A stretch of DNA of 32,066 nt from Elusimicrobiota bacterium (lineage in GTDB: Bacteria > Elusimicrobiota > Elusimicrobia > 2-01-FULL-59-12 > JACPXA01): NCBI GenBank assembly GCA_016196785.1, contig JACPXA010000263.1, forward strand, positions 1-32,066, written 5' to 3'. Below are positions 7,386-16,534 of this stretch, in pieces. The position numbers were made by a program, and so were the translations under genes. Positions within the stretch are counted from its first letter, which is position 1. Each line of letters starts with the position of its first letter. The notes under the pieces were generated by a model that saw nothing but the letters and a program-made list of their open reading frames with translations, did not search any database and was not told the origin of the DNA.

Positions 7386-8739
7386 TCTCCTCGAAAAACT
7401 CCCTCCCCAATCCATCGAGGCCGAGATGGCGGTGTTGGGCGCGATGCTCATCGAAAAAGAAGCCGTCGCAAAAACCATTGAGATCCTCGATGTGCAGAGC
7501 TTCTATCGGCAGGCCCATCAACAGATCTTTGAGGTGATTCAGCGGTTCTTCACCGAAGGGAAGGCGGTGGACGTCGTGACAGTCGCAGAGGAGCTGAAAC
7601 GGCAACGCGTCCTGACCGATATCGGAGGGGCGAGCTACCTCACGAGCCTGACCAGCGCTCTTTCAACCGCCGCCAATGTGGAACACTATGCCCGGATCGT
7701 CCGCTCGAAGGCCACCCTCCGGGATCTCATCACCTCCGCCACACAGATCGTGACCGACTGTTTTGCGGAACGCGATGGGGTGGACCGCCTCCTCGACCGC
7801 GCGGAGCAAGCCGTCTTTGCCATCGCCCAACGGAAGGTGGAGCGTGGGTTTGTCCCCGTCTCCTCATTGGTCCACGATGTTATCGAAACGGTGGAACAAC
7901 TCTACCAGCGGAAGGAGCATGTGACCGGGGTGCCCACCGGGTTTACGGCCTTTGACGTCATGACCGCGGGACTCCAACCGTCCAACGTGATCATCGTGGC
8001 GGGGCGTCCCGCGATGGGGAAATCGAGCTGGTGTTTGAACCTTGCCGCCCATGTGACGATCCACCTGCATCAACCGGTGGGGTTGTTCTCCCTGGAGATG
8101 TCCCGCCAGGAGGTGATGCTCCGCCTCCTCTGTGCGGAGGCACGGGTAGATTCCCACAAGGTGCGGACGGGGTTCCTCGAAAAGAAATACTGGAATACCC
8201 TTACCGCTGCCGCCAGTCGGATTGCCGAGGCGCCTCTCTACATTGACGACACCTCTGCGTTGTCGGTGCTGGAGATGCGCGCCCGCGCCCGGCGCCTGGC
8301 AGCGGAACTCAAAGGACAGAACCAGTCCTTGGCGCTCATCATCGTGGATTATCTCCAATTGATGCGGGGGCTTGGTCAGACGGAAAACCGCCAGCAGGAA
8401 ATTGCGGAGATCTCGCGGAGCCTCAAGGCGCTCTCAAGGGACCTTGGGATTCCTGTCATTGCGCTGTCCCAGCTCTCCCGACGGCCCGAAGAGAAAGGGC
8501 GGGAAGGCCGACCTCAATTAGCCGATCTCCGGGAGTCTGGGGCGTTGGAGCAGGATGCCGACGTGGTGGTGTTTATCTATCGCGAAGAGATCTATAAGCC
8601 GAATGATCCTGAACTAGCCGGTCGGGCGAAGATCATCATTGCCAAACAACGGAATGGCCCCACGGGCGAATTTGAGTTGACGTTCCTGAAACATCTGACG
8701 CGCTTTGAGAACCCTACTCCCGTCACCGAAGCCGTCTAG
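7378..8739 (+). CDS. dnaB: Replicative DNA helicase DnaB
   Basis: DnaB is the ring helicase that unwinds the chromosome at the replication fork. The 453-residue product has the DnaB N-terminal domain (PPQSIEAEMAVLGAML) and the RecA-like C domain: Walker A GRPAMGKSS at about 209-217 (Ser in place of the usual Thr next to Ser), FSLEMSRQE, IIVDYLQLMRG as Walker B, and LSQLSRRPEEK followed by LADLRESGALEQDADVV. I use ATG 7378, which overlaps the end of rplI by 8 bases. TTG 7372 is the alternative. No intein or insertion is seen. Position after rplI is the common bacterial arrangement. Confidence 0.96.
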   Translation: MVDLLEKLPPQSIEAEMAVLGAMLIEKEAVAKTIEILDVQSFYRQAHQQIFEVIQRFFTEGKAVDVVTVAEELKRQRVLTDIGGASYLTSLTSALSTAANVEHYARIVRSKATLRDLITSATQIVTDCFAERDGVDRLLDRAEQAVFAIAQRKVERGFVPVSSLVHDVIETVEQLYQRKEHVTGVPTGFTAFDVMTAGLQPSNVIIVAGRPAMGKSSWCLNLAAHVTIHLHQPVGLFSLEMSRQEVMLRLLCAEARVDSHKVRTGFLEKKYWNTLTAAASRIAEAPLYIDDTSALSVLEMRARARRLAAELKGQNQSLALIIVDYLQLMRGLGQTENRQQEIAEISRSLKALSRDLGIPVIALSQLSRRPEEKGREGRPQLADLRESGALEQDADVVVFIYREEIYKPNDPELAGRAKIIIAKQRNGPTGEFELTFLKHLTRFENPTPVTEAV

Positions 8740-8746
8740 AACTAAG

Positions 8747-9955
8747 GTGGCGTCCCCCTCCAGCGGCCAGCGGCCCTTTCTTCGGCCCTGTTGGGTCGAG
8801 GTGCACCTCGCGGCGCTCCAACGGAACCTTCACTACATCAAAACGCGGCTATCCCCCCACACCGCCATCTTGGCGGTGGTGAAAGCCAACGGATACGGGC
8901 ATGGCGCCCTGGCGGTCGCCCAGGCCGCGCTCCAAGCCGGGGCGCACTTCCTTGGGGTCTCCAGCTTGGAGGAAGGAATTGCGCTTCGCGAGGGGGGGGT
9001 CACCGCGCCCATCCTGATCTTGGGAAGCCTGTATCCCTATGAGGTGCTCCCGCTCTTATGGAAGCATCGCTTGAGCCCGACGGTGGCAAGCCTGGCCATG
9101 GCGGAGGCGCTGAACCGTCTCTCACAGGAACGCCGGCAACGGATCCCGGTTCACGTGAAGATTGACTCGGGGTTTGGCCGGATCGGAGTGAGCATTGCCC
9201 ACGCCCTCTCCACGCTGAGGCGCATCCACGCGTTGCCGGGGCTCAAGCTGGAAGGGCTCTACACCCATCTCGCCGCCGCCGAGAGTGACCCCGCATATAC
9301 CCGCGAGCAGCTCACCGCCTTTGCGCAAGTGGTCCAGGCGTTTCAGGCATTGCGCTGGGCCGGGCGATGGATCCATGCCGCCAACTCCGCCGCACTCTTC
9401 CAGTATCCTGAGAGTCATTGGACCCTGGTCCGGCCGGGGCTGGCGATGTATGGCATTCAGCCATTTGTCGGCCGACCAACGCCTGAGCCTTTCGGCACAA
9501 CGCCTGAGCCTCTCGGCACACCGGCGTTGCCGCTGGAACCGGTCCTGACCTGGAAAACGCAGGTGGTCTTTGTGAAGCAGTTGCCCGCTGGGAATTCCCT
9601 CAGTTATGGACGGTCCTTTACCACGACCCGACAGAGCCGAATTGCCACCATCCCGGTCGGCTATGCGGATGGCTACCCTTGGCAGCTCTCGAACGTGGGC
9701 CAGGTCCTCATCCAAGGACGGCGGGTTCCCGTGGTGGGGCGGGTGACCATGGACATGACGATGGTGGACGTGACCGACCTGGGGCACTGTGAGGTAGGGG
9801 AGGAGGTCGTCCTCGTCGGGACGCAAGGTGCGGAGCGCCTCACCGCGGAGGAGGTGGCGGCGCGGGCCGGGACGATCAGCTACGACCTCCTCTGTGGGAT
9901 TGCCCACCGCGTCCCTCGATTGGTGACGGGCATGGGTGGAGGGCTAGGCGGATGA
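8747..9955 (+). CDS. alr: Alanine racemase
   Basis: PLP enzyme interconverting L- and D-alanine, supplying D-Ala for peptidoglycan. The PLP lysine lies in AVVKANGYGHG, the substrate/phosphate-binding segments include HVKIDSGFGRIGV and RPGLAMYG, and the second catalytic base is the Tyr of NSLSYGRSF. IPVGYADGYPW and GRVTMDMTMVDVT complete the beta domain. GTG 8747 gives 402 residues; a TTG at 8705 would overlap dnaB by 35 bases. An in-frame 21-bp tandem duplication at 9479-9520 adds a TPEPFGT/TPEPLGT pair in a surface loop. The end overlaps mlaE (ATGA). Confidence 0.95.
   Translation: MASPSSGQRPFLRPCWVEVHLAALQRNLHYIKTRLSPHTAILAVVKANGYGHGALAVAQAALQAGAHFLGVSSLEEGIALREGGVTAPILILGSLYPYEVLPLLWKHRLSPTVASLAMAEALNRLSQERRQRIPVHVKIDSGFGRIGVSIAHALSTLRRIHALPGLKLEGLYTHLAAAESDPAYTREQLTAFAQVVQAFQALRWAGRWIHAANSAALFQYPESHWTLVRPGLAMYGIQPFVGRPTPEPFGTTPEPLGTPALPLEPVLTWKTQVVFVKQLPAGNSLSYGRSFTTTRQSRIATIPVGYADGYPWQLSNVGQVLIQGRRVPVVGRVTMDMTMVDVTDLGHCEVGEEVVLVGTQGAERLTAEEVAARAGTISYDLLCGIAHRVPRLVTGMGGGLGG
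9479..9520 (+). repeat. 21-bp tandem duplication inside alr
   Basis: Two adjacent 21-base units (9479-9499 and 9500-9520) differ at one base (T to C) and encode TPEPFGT and TPEPLGT. The reading frame is kept. The near identity points to a recent slippage or duplication. Confidence 0.9.
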
Positions 9956-10758
9956 AGGAGGGTGTCCGATCGGTCGTTGAGCCGCCGCTCCGGTGGCTGG
10001 GGGAGCGGTTCTTGACCTTGGCTGAGGCCTTAGGCCAGGTGACGAAGCTCTTTCGACAGACCATCACCTGGCTCTACAAGGTGGAGGCGCGGAACGTCAT
10101 GGCCCAAATGGTGGAAATCGGCGTCCGATCCTTTCCCGTCACCTCCTTGACGAGTTTGTTCACCGGGATGGTGCTTGCCCTGCAGACCGGCTTTTCCTTT
10201 CGGAAAGTCTTTAATGAACCGCTGTACATCGGCAGCGTCGTGGGGCTGTCCTTGGTCAAGGAGCTGGGGCCGGTGCTCACCGCCGTTGTGGTCGCGGGCC
10301 GGGTGGGGGCGTCAATCGCAGCCGAGCTGGGGACCATGAAGGTCACCGAACAACTTGACGCGCTCTACACCTTGGGGACCCATCCGGTCCGATACCTTGC
10401 GGTGCCACGGTTTATCGCCTGTGTGACGATGGTCCCGCTCCTCACGGTGTACGCTGATTCCATCGGGGTCCTCGGCGGTTTCTTCGTGGCTTTCGTCCGG
10501 CATGGGGTCCCCTCCAGCGTTTTTTGGGATGAGATCCGCCTCATCAAACTCCATGAATGCTATCATGGCTTGATTAAGTCCATCGCCTTTGCGGTCATTA
10601 TTGTGGTCACAGCCTGTTATAAAGGGTTTACCTGTGGGGAGGGGGCAGAGGGGGTGGGGCGGGCGACCACCAGCGCAGTGGTGGTCTCCATGGTCTTGAT
10701 CTTGGTGAGCGATTACTTCTTGAGCGCCGCACTGGTGGCGTTGGGGATTGGCCGATGA
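9952..10758 (+). CDS. mlaE: MlaE-type phospholipid ABC transporter permease
   Basis: A 268-residue inner-membrane permease of the MlaE family, part of the MCE transport system moving phospholipids between the membranes of diderms. Typical features are the N-terminal interfacial region, a span near SLTSLFTGMVLALQTG, the family signature ELGPVLTAVVVAGRVGAS followed by AELGTMKVTEQLDAL (coupling-helix region contacting the ATPase), and further spans to the C terminus (VVVSMVLILVSDYFLSAAL). It is chained by ATGA overlaps to alr upstream and mlaF downstream. The cognate mlaB, mlaC and mlaA genes are absent from this block. Confidence 0.93.
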   Translation: MKEGVRSVVEPPLRWLGERFLTLAEALGQVTKLFRQTITWLYKVEARNVMAQMVEIGVRSFPVTSLTSLFTGMVLALQTGFSFRKVFNEPLYIGSVVGLSLVKELGPVLTAVVVAGRVGASIAAELGTMKVTEQLDALYTLGTHPVRYLAVPRFIACVTMVPLLTVYADSIGVLGGFFVAFVRHGVPSSVFWDEIRLIKLHECYHGLIKSIAFAVIIVVTACYKGFTCGEGAEGVGRATTSAVVVSMVLILVSDYFLSAALVALGIGR

Positions 10759-11531
10759 TCCGCGTCGAGCAGCTCTATAAGTCGTTTGGTCCCAAGCCGG
10801 TGCTCCAAGGGGTGAATCTAGAAATCCTGGATGGCGAGACGCTGACCGTCATCGGAGGGTCCGGGTGCGGGAAGAGCGTGCTCATCAAACACCTCGTGGG
10901 GCTGCTCCGCCCGGAGCGAGGGCAAATCATGGTGGATGGTGTGGACATCACCCGGCTCACAGAACAGGAGCTTACGAAGGTCCAAGGGCGGTTTGGTTAT
11001 CTCTTTCAAGGGGGGGCGCTATTTGACTCCCTCACTGTGGGGGAGAATGTGGCCTTTGGGATTAGGCACTTGAAGCCCATGCCCCAGTTCCTCCTGGAAC
11101 GGCGCGTCTCGGAGACGCTCGCCATGGTGGGGCTCTCGGGGGTCGAACCGCTCAAACCGGCGGCCTTGTCCGGTGGGATGCGGAAGCGGGTGGGGCTGGC
11201 CCGCGCCATCGCGTATGCCCCTCGCTATATCCTCTACGATGAGCCGACGACGGGGCTTGATCCGATCATGGCCGACGTCATCAATGAGTTGATCCTGGAC
11301 CTCCAGCGACGGTTGAAGACGACGGCCATTGTGGTCACCCATGACATGAAATCCGCCTATAAGGTCTCGAACCGCCTCGCGATGCTCTATGAGGGGCGGA
11401 TCATTCAGGTCGGATCGCCTGAGGAGATTCAACACACCACGAACCCCGTGGTGCGCCAGTTCATCACTGGGTCGAGCGTTGGACCCATCAAAGTCCCAAT
11501 GGCGGGCCCCATGTCTGGAAAATCCCAGTGA
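10755..11531 (+). CDS. mlaF: MlaF-type phospholipid ABC transporter ATPase
   Basis: A 258-residue cytoplasmic ATPase partner of the preceding permease. Walker A is GGSGCGKS (34-41), the Q loop is GYLFQGGALFDSLTV, the signature is LSGGMRKRVGLARA, Walker B and D-loop are ILYDEPTTGLDP, and the H loop is VVTHDMKSAYKVSNR. The MRKRV form of the signature is typical of MlaF rather than of importer ATPases. ATG overlaps the mlaE stop and the TGA overlaps the GTG start of mlaD, so stoichiometric expression by coupling is likely. Confidence 0.94.
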   Translation: MIRVEQLYKSFGPKPVLQGVNLEILDGETLTVIGGSGCGKSVLIKHLVGLLRPERGQIMVDGVDITRLTEQELTKVQGRFGYLFQGGALFDSLTVGENVAFGIRHLKPMPQFLLERRVSETLAMVGLSGVEPLKPAALSGGMRKRVGLARAIAYAPRYILYDEPTTGLDPIMADVINELILDLQRRLKTTAIVVTHDMKSAYKVSNRLAMLYEGRIIQVGSPEEIQHTTNPVVRQFITGSSVGPIKVPMAGPMSGKSQ

Positions 11532-12882
11532 TCTCTCCCGAAACTCGGGTCGGGATCTTTGTGTCTGTAGGACTTGCGATCTTCGCTGTAGGCGCTGTCC
11601 TCCTGGGGGATCTCCAGCTCCAGCGACGGTACCGGATCCATATTCTGTTTAACGATGCGGCTGGGTTGCCGGATAAAGGGCCGGCCAAAATCGCGGGGGT
11701 TGAAGTTGGCCGGGTGGAATCCATCAGCCTGGCTGAGGGGACGCATGCGCGGGTCACCGTATGGATCAAACGTGAGTGCCGGCTGTACCGAAACGCCACC
11801 GCTCGGATTCGTGCCACCGGGATCATCGGGACAAAATTTCTGGAGATCATGCCAGGGACGCCCGATCAACCGCGGTTGAAAGACGGGGAGACCATTCGAG
11901 GGCAAACGTCCCCTTCCTTCGACCGGCTCTTTGAACACCTGTCCTCGCTGTTTGGAGGCAAGGATGGAATGGCGACGTTGGGTGAGAATTTGAACGCAAC
12001 GATCGCGCATTTACGCAGGGTGTCTGAAGCGCTGGATGCTGCGGTGGGACTGCAGCAAACCGAGCTCGTAGAGCTTGTCCAAAACCTTCGGGACGCCTCG
12101 GCGGATCTCAAGGGACTCCTGCGGGACCTCCGTGAGGTGGTTGCGAGTCGGAAGGAGGATGTCAAAGAATCCCTGGTCAGGATTCGGTCGGTGATGGAGC
12201 GCTCTGATCGCATTCTGGGGATGGTGGAACGCGGGGAAGGGGCGTTGGGGAAATTGGTGGCCAACAAACAGGTGGGGGAAGAGGTTCAACAAACCGTCTC
12301 CTCCCTTAAACAGTCAACTGAGCAACTGCGGGATGTCCTGGGACGATTTACCCTGATCCGCACCTATTGGGACTTCCGTGGGCGGTACGATCCCAAGGAG
12401 AAGGAAACGCGGGTGGACGCGGGGATCGTCATCCGGCCGCGCGCGGATAAGTTTTACCGGCTCATGGGTCATAACCTTGGGACGAAGGACAAACCGGAGG
12501 ACACGATCGAAAAGCGGAACACCATCACCGCCCTCCTGGGGAAAGAGTTGGGGCCGGTAACGATCCAGGCCGGGGCGATCCGCTCGCGCGGTGGGGTGGC
12601 AATTTCCTTATGGCCGCTCTGGCGGCAGCCCGGCTGGCGGCAGCGACTCGAGATGGCGGGTGAGGCGTATGATTTTAATCGGGATGAAACCCGGAAAGAT
12701 CGAAAGCTGGAGGGGGGGCGGTGGTCAATCTGGGAGGACGGGTCGGGTTGACCTCGTGGCTCTATGCGGGCATAGGGGTAGAGGATCTGCGCAAGACCCG
12801 CCATGTGGTGGGATCGCTCAATCTGTTCTTTGAAGATAAGGACATCGCATATCTCCTCGGATTTGTCAGTCTCTCTCGCTGA
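11528..12882 (+). CDS. mlaD: MlaD-like MCE lipid-binding protein, frameshifted at a G7 run
   Basis: Periplasmic substrate-binding subunit with an N-terminal anchor (VGIFVSVGLAIFAVGAVLLG), one MCE domain (residues about 38-115: IHILFNDAAGLPDKGPAKIAGVEVGRV, ATGIIGTKFLEI) and a long helical region. The zero frame stops at 12751, but the true C terminus continues in the -1 frame: VVNLGGRVGLTSWLYAGIGV, later GSLNLFFEDKDIAYLLG, matching the conserved end of this family, up to TGA 12882. The shift falls at seven G (12712-12718). One extra G would restore 451 residues. It may be an assembly error, a mutation, or slippage. GTG start overlaps the mlaF stop. Confidence 0.88.
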
Positions 12883-12900
12883 GCAAAGGAGGTGAAGGCC

Positions 12901-13905
12901 TTGTTGATCTGGGTTTTTCGTCTCATGGCGGTTCTCCTGGGTCCCGTGATCGGATGGTTTCAGGTCTCTCGGGATGCCATGGGGATCCTGGTGGGGGTCG
13001 GGGCGGCGATCTTCATCATCTTGACTGAGATTGTGATGGAACGGGTCTCCCTGACGAGCGTTCTCTTTGGGGTGATCGGAGCTGGTCTCGGGTTGATCTT
13101 TGCCTGGTTTATTAATGAAGGGGTGCTGATCGTCCATGATCCCCGCCTCTCGGCCATGGTGAAACGCTACTCCGCGCTGATCTATATCGTGTGCACCTAC
13201 CTCGGGATGATCATTGCGGTGCGGCGACAGCAGGAGCTGGAAGAATTAGATCGCGGGGGTTTAACAAAAAAAGGAGCGCTCCGCCGGGGACAGGACGTGA
13301 AGGTGCTGGATACGTCGGCGATCATTGATGGGCGGATCGTGGATGTCTGCGAGGCCAAGTTTTTGACAGGGACGTTGGTGGTCCCGCGCTTTGTCCTCAG
13401 GGAACTGCAGGAGATCGCCGATTCCTCGGATACGCTGAAACGGGTGCGGGGACGGCGGGGTTTGGAGGTTCTTCGCCGGCTGCAAGAGAACCCTGAGGTG
13501 CCGGTGAAGGTCCTTGATCGGGACTACCCCGATCTTAAAGAGGTGGATGCCAAGCTGATCCAGCTCGCCAAAGAGCTGGGGGCCAAAGTGGTGACCACCG
13601 ATTTCAACCTGAACAAGGTCGGGGCGATTCAGAGCGTTGTGACCTTGAACGTCAACGATCTGGCGAACGCCCTCAAACCCGTGGTGTTGCCCGGGGAAGC
13701 GCTGACCATCGTGGTCGCCAAAGAGGGGAAGGAACGGGATCAGGGGGTCGGGTACCTGGATGACGGAACCATGGTGGTGGTCGAGGACGGGCGACGCGTG
13801 CTCGGGAAGAAGATCGAGGTCGTTGTCAGCTCTGTCCTTCAGACTTCTGCTGGACGGATGATCTTTACCCGTCCCAAAGATCGAGAGCCCACGGCCCCTC
13901 ATTGA
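12901..13905 (+). CDS. PIN/TRAM domain membrane protein (YacL family)
   Basis: About 334 residues. Four hydrophobic N-terminal spans (roughly residues 1-110) are followed by a PIN nuclease-like domain beginning VKVLDTSAIIDGRIVDV, with acidic residues at the D of LDTSA and at VTTDFNLNK, and a C-terminal TRAM domain (LPGEALTIVVAKEGKERDQG, DDGTMVVVEDGRRVLGK). B. subtilis YacL has the same layout and also sits beside ispD-ispF; its substrate is not established. The strong Shine-Dalgarno AAAGGAGGTGA (12885-12895) covers a possible GTG start at 12892, so I prefer TTG 12901 (or 12904). The end overlaps ispD (TTGA). Confidence 0.9.
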   Translation: MLIWVFRLMAVLLGPVIGWFQVSRDAMGILVGVGAAIFIILTEIVMERVSLTSVLFGVIGAGLGLIFAWFINEGVLIVHDPRLSAMVKRYSALIYIVCTYLGMIIAVRRQQELEELDRGGLTKKGALRRGQDVKVLDTSAIIDGRIVDVCEAKFLTGTLVVPRFVLRELQEIADSSDTLKRVRGRRGLEVLRRLQENPEVPVKVLDRDYPDLKEVDAKLIQLAKELGAKVVTTDFNLNKVGAIQSVVTLNVNDLANALKPVVLPGEALTIVVAKEGKERDQGVGYLDDGTMVVVEDGRRVLGKKIEVVVSSVLQTSAGRMIFTRPKDREPTAPH

Positions 13906-14603
13906 ACATCGCCGCCATCATCGTCGCCGCCGGCGCGGGGCGGCGCTTTGGTGGAACGACTCCCAAACAGTTCGTGAAGCTGGGGGGCCGTCCCCTCATG
14001 GCCTGGGCCTTAGCGGCCTTCCAGCAAGTCAAGAGCGTCCAGGAAATCAGCCTCGTCGTTCCCGCTCGTAGGATAGGATGGGTTCGCGAGCACATCCCCC
14101 GCTGGGGCTTTAGCAAAGTGCGGCACGTGGCGCCTGGGGGACGGACACGCACCGACTCGGTGGCCGCAGGACTGGCGGCACTCTCGCCTGAAGCCCAACT
14201 CATCGCTATCCATGATGGCGCCAGGCCGTTGATTGATCAAGCGACGATCCAACGGTGCCTCATCGCTGGAAGACGCTGGGGGACAGCCATCGCCGCGGTC
14301 CCGGTGACCGACACCATTAAGGTGGTCCATACCGGAATCATCACCGAGACCCCACCCCGCGACCGTCTCTGGCTCGCGCAAACCCCCCAGGTGTTTCGTC
14401 GGGACCTCTTAGAGCGGGCGCTCGCCGCGCGACCCCGTCACTTGCATCCGACGGATGATGCCCAGCTGGTGGAACGGCTGAACGCCCCGGTACGAGTAGT
14501 CCTGGGATCGGAGGAGAACATCAAGATCACCACCCCGCATGATCTCGAACGCGCGCATCTCATCCTGCAGCACCGTCGGCGCTGTTCGCTCCAATGCGTG
14601 TAG
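13902..14603 (+). CDS. ispD: 2-C-methyl-D-erythritol 4-phosphate cytidylyltransferase
   Basis: IspD couples MEP to CTP to form CDP-ME in the non-mevalonate isoprenoid pathway. The 233-residue product has the nucleotide-binding glycine loop AAGAGRRFGGTTPKQF with its Arg and Lys, AIHDGARPLID, a VPVTDTIK motif, the RDRLWLAQTPQVFRRDLL segment and HPTDDAQLVERL. The start is TTG inside the last codons of the upstream gene (TTGA overlap) with no clear Shine-Dalgarno, so translation probably depends on coupling. The final 10 bases overlap ispF. Confidence 0.95.
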   Translation: MNIAAIIVAAGAGRRFGGTTPKQFVKLGGRPLMAWALAAFQQVKSVQEISLVVPARRIGWVREHIPRWGFSKVRHVAPGGRTRTDSVAAGLAALSPEAQLIAIHDGARPLIDQATIQRCLIAGRRWGTAIAAVPVTDTIKVVHTGIITETPPRDRLWLAQTPQVFRRDLLERALAARPRHLHPTDDAQLVERLNAPVRVVLGSEENIKITTPHDLERAHLILQHRRRCSLQCV

Positions 14604-15076
14604 GAATTGGGTACGACGTTCATCGGCTGGTTCGAGGTCGGCCCTTAATACTCGGGGGGATACCCATTCCTTTCAAACGGGGTTTGGCCGGCCATTCCGA
14701 TGCCGATGTGTTGCTCCACGCTATGATTGACGCCCTCCTCGGTGCCGCTGGCTTGGGATCCATCGGGCAACACTTTCCTCCCAGCGATCCTCGATTCCGC
14801 GGGGTCTCGAGTCTCTGGTTGTTAGAGCAAACACGGGGTCTTCTTACGCAACGCGGATGGCGCGTGGTCAACCTGGACAGTACGATCCTGGCGGAGGCCC
14901 CGCTGTTGGCCCCGTACCTCCCCCGGATGAAGGTTCAGATCGCCACACATCTGCAGGTGCCCCTTGAGGCGCTCAACCTGAAGGCGACCACCGGTGAAAG
15001 GCTCGGGTTCATTGGTCGTGGGCAGGGGATCGCCGCAGCCGCTGTCGCGCTCATCGCCCCTCGAGCCCGCCGCTAG
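14594..15076 (+). CDS. ispF: 2-C-methyl-D-erythritol 2,4-cyclodiphosphate synthase
   Basis: IspF cyclises CDP-ME 2-phosphate to MEcPP, two steps after IspD. The 160-residue product has the metal ligands Asp8 and His10 in GIGYDVHRL and the third His in LAGHSDADVLLHA. Further conserved segments are the IGQHFPPSDP loop, the NLDSTILAEAP segment and the C-terminal KATTGERLGFIGRGQGIA. It overlaps ispD by 10 bases, the usual ispDF pairing. ispE is not nearby. Confidence 0.96.
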   Translation: MRVGIGYDVHRLVRGRPLILGGIPIPFKRGLAGHSDADVLLHAMIDALLGAAGLGSIGQHFPPSDPRFRGVSSLWLLEQTRGLLTQRGWRVVNLDSTILAEAPLLAPYLPRMKVQIATHLQVPLEALNLKATTGERLGFIGRGQGIAAAAVALIAPRARR

Positions 15077-15085
15077 AAAGATCGC

Positions 15086-16534
15086 ATGGGACTAGCCCTC
15101 TACAACTCCCTGAGTAAGACCGTCTCGTCCTTTACCCCCTTTCGTCCAGCCACCGTCGCCATGTACGTGTGCGGCATCACCCCCTATGATGCCTGCCATC
15201 TCGGGCATGCCCGTTCCTATGTGGTGTTCGATCTGCTGCGCCGGGTCCTGACCTATGGGGGGTATCACGTCCGTCACGTCCAGAACTTTACGGACGTTGA
15301 TGATAAAATCATCCAGCGCGCCCGGGAGACCCATCAATCCCCCAAGGAGCTCGCCCAACGATACATCGCCGACTATTTTACCCAGTTCGATCGTCTCAAC
15401 GTCCTGCGGGCTGACGCCTATCCCCTCGCCACCCAACACATCAATGACCCTGACCATCGGCCAAACATCCTCGAGATGATCCAAGGGCTGCTGGAGAAAG
15501 GGGTCGCCTATCGGGTGGATGGGGATGTCTACTTTGCCATCGGGCGGTTTGCCGGATACGGGCGGCTCTCTCACCGGTGCACGGAAGAGTTATTGGCTGG
15601 CGCTCGAGTCGAAGTTGATCCCCGAAAACGCGACCCGTTAGACTTCGCGCTCTGGAAGGCCTCCCAACCCGGTGAACCCGCCTGGGACTCTCCCTGGGGA
15701 CCAGGGCGCCCCGGCTGGCATATCGAGTGTTCTGCGATGAGCATGGCGTACCTCGGGGTACCCATCGATATCCACGGCGGTGGTCAGGACCTGCTCTTCC
15801 CCCACCACGAAAACGAACTTGCCCAAAGCGAAGCCTTCAGCGGGCAGCCGTTTGTGCGGTGGTGGATCCACAACGGGTTCGTGACCATTAACCGGGAGAA
15901 GATGTCGAAATCCTTGGGGAACTTCTTCACGCTCCAGGAAATCTTCACGCGCTACTGGCCGGAGGTGGTGCGGCTGTTCCTGGTCTCCCACCACTATCGT
16001 GCTCCCATCGATTTTTCCCCGGAGGCGCTTGACCAAGCCAAACGCGCCCTCCTCGCGATCCTCAACGCCGTGATTGATGCGCAGGCAGCGCTCCCCTCAC
16101 ACGAGACCCTTGACGTGATCCAGACCAGCGAGCCGATGAAGATTCCCCAGGAGCTCGAGCGCGAGCTCGAATTCCACGAGGCCAATTTCAAGGCGGCGCT
16201 GGAGGATGACCTCAACACCCCGATCGCCCTCGCCGAGTGGCACCGGGTTGTCCATCGCCTCAACCAGTTGACGCGCACCAAGGCCTCCCCTGCCTGTTTG
16301 GTGGCCACCATCCGGCTCTTGTATCGGATGGCCGATGTGCTCGGTATTCGATTGGATGCAACGCGGCTACAACCCCAGGGCCAGGATCACCTGCAAGAGC
16401 TGCTGGTTCAACGAGAAGCGGCGCGGCAGCGTAAGGACTGGGCCGCCGCGGATGCCATTCGGCTAAAGATCCAGGCCCTCGGGTTTGTGGTGGAGGATAC
16501 CCCCGCCGGCCCCCGCCTCAAGCAGCGGACATGA
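15086..16534 (+). CDS. cysS: Cysteinyl-tRNA synthetase
   Basis: Class I synthetase charging tRNA-Cys. The 482-residue product carries HLGH (38-41) and KMSKS (272-276) ATP-binding signatures. The four zinc ligands are seen as Cys29 (MYVCGITPYD), Cys215 (HIECSAMS), His240 and Glu244 (PHHENE), spaced as in E. coli CysS. The C-terminal helical anticodon-binding region ends RKDWAAADAIRLKIQALG, VVEDTPAGPRL. The ATG begins 9 bases after ispF. Its TGA overlaps the ATG of rlmB. The ispF-cysS-rlmB order with YacL upstream resembles Firmicute arrangements. Confidence 0.96.
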   Translation: MGLALYNSLSKTVSSFTPFRPATVAMYVCGITPYDACHLGHARSYVVFDLLRRVLTYGGYHVRHVQNFTDVDDKIIQRARETHQSPKELAQRYIADYFTQFDRLNVLRADAYPLATQHINDPDHRPNILEMIQGLLEKGVAYRVDGDVYFAIGRFAGYGRLSHRCTEELLAGARVEVDPRKRDPLDFALWKASQPGEPAWDSPWGPGRPGWHIECSAMSMAYLGVPIDIHGGGQDLLFPHHENELAQSEAFSGQPFVRWWIHNGFVTINREKMSKSLGNFFTLQEIFTRYWPEVVRLFLVSHHYRAPIDFSPEALDQAKRALLAILNAVIDAQAALPSHETLDVIQTSEPMKIPQELERELEFHEANFKAALEDDLNTPIALAEWHRVVHRLNQLTRTKASPACLVATIRLLYRMADVLGIRLDATRLQPQGQDHLQELLVQREAARQRKDWAAADAIRLKIQALGFVVEDTPAGPRLKQRT

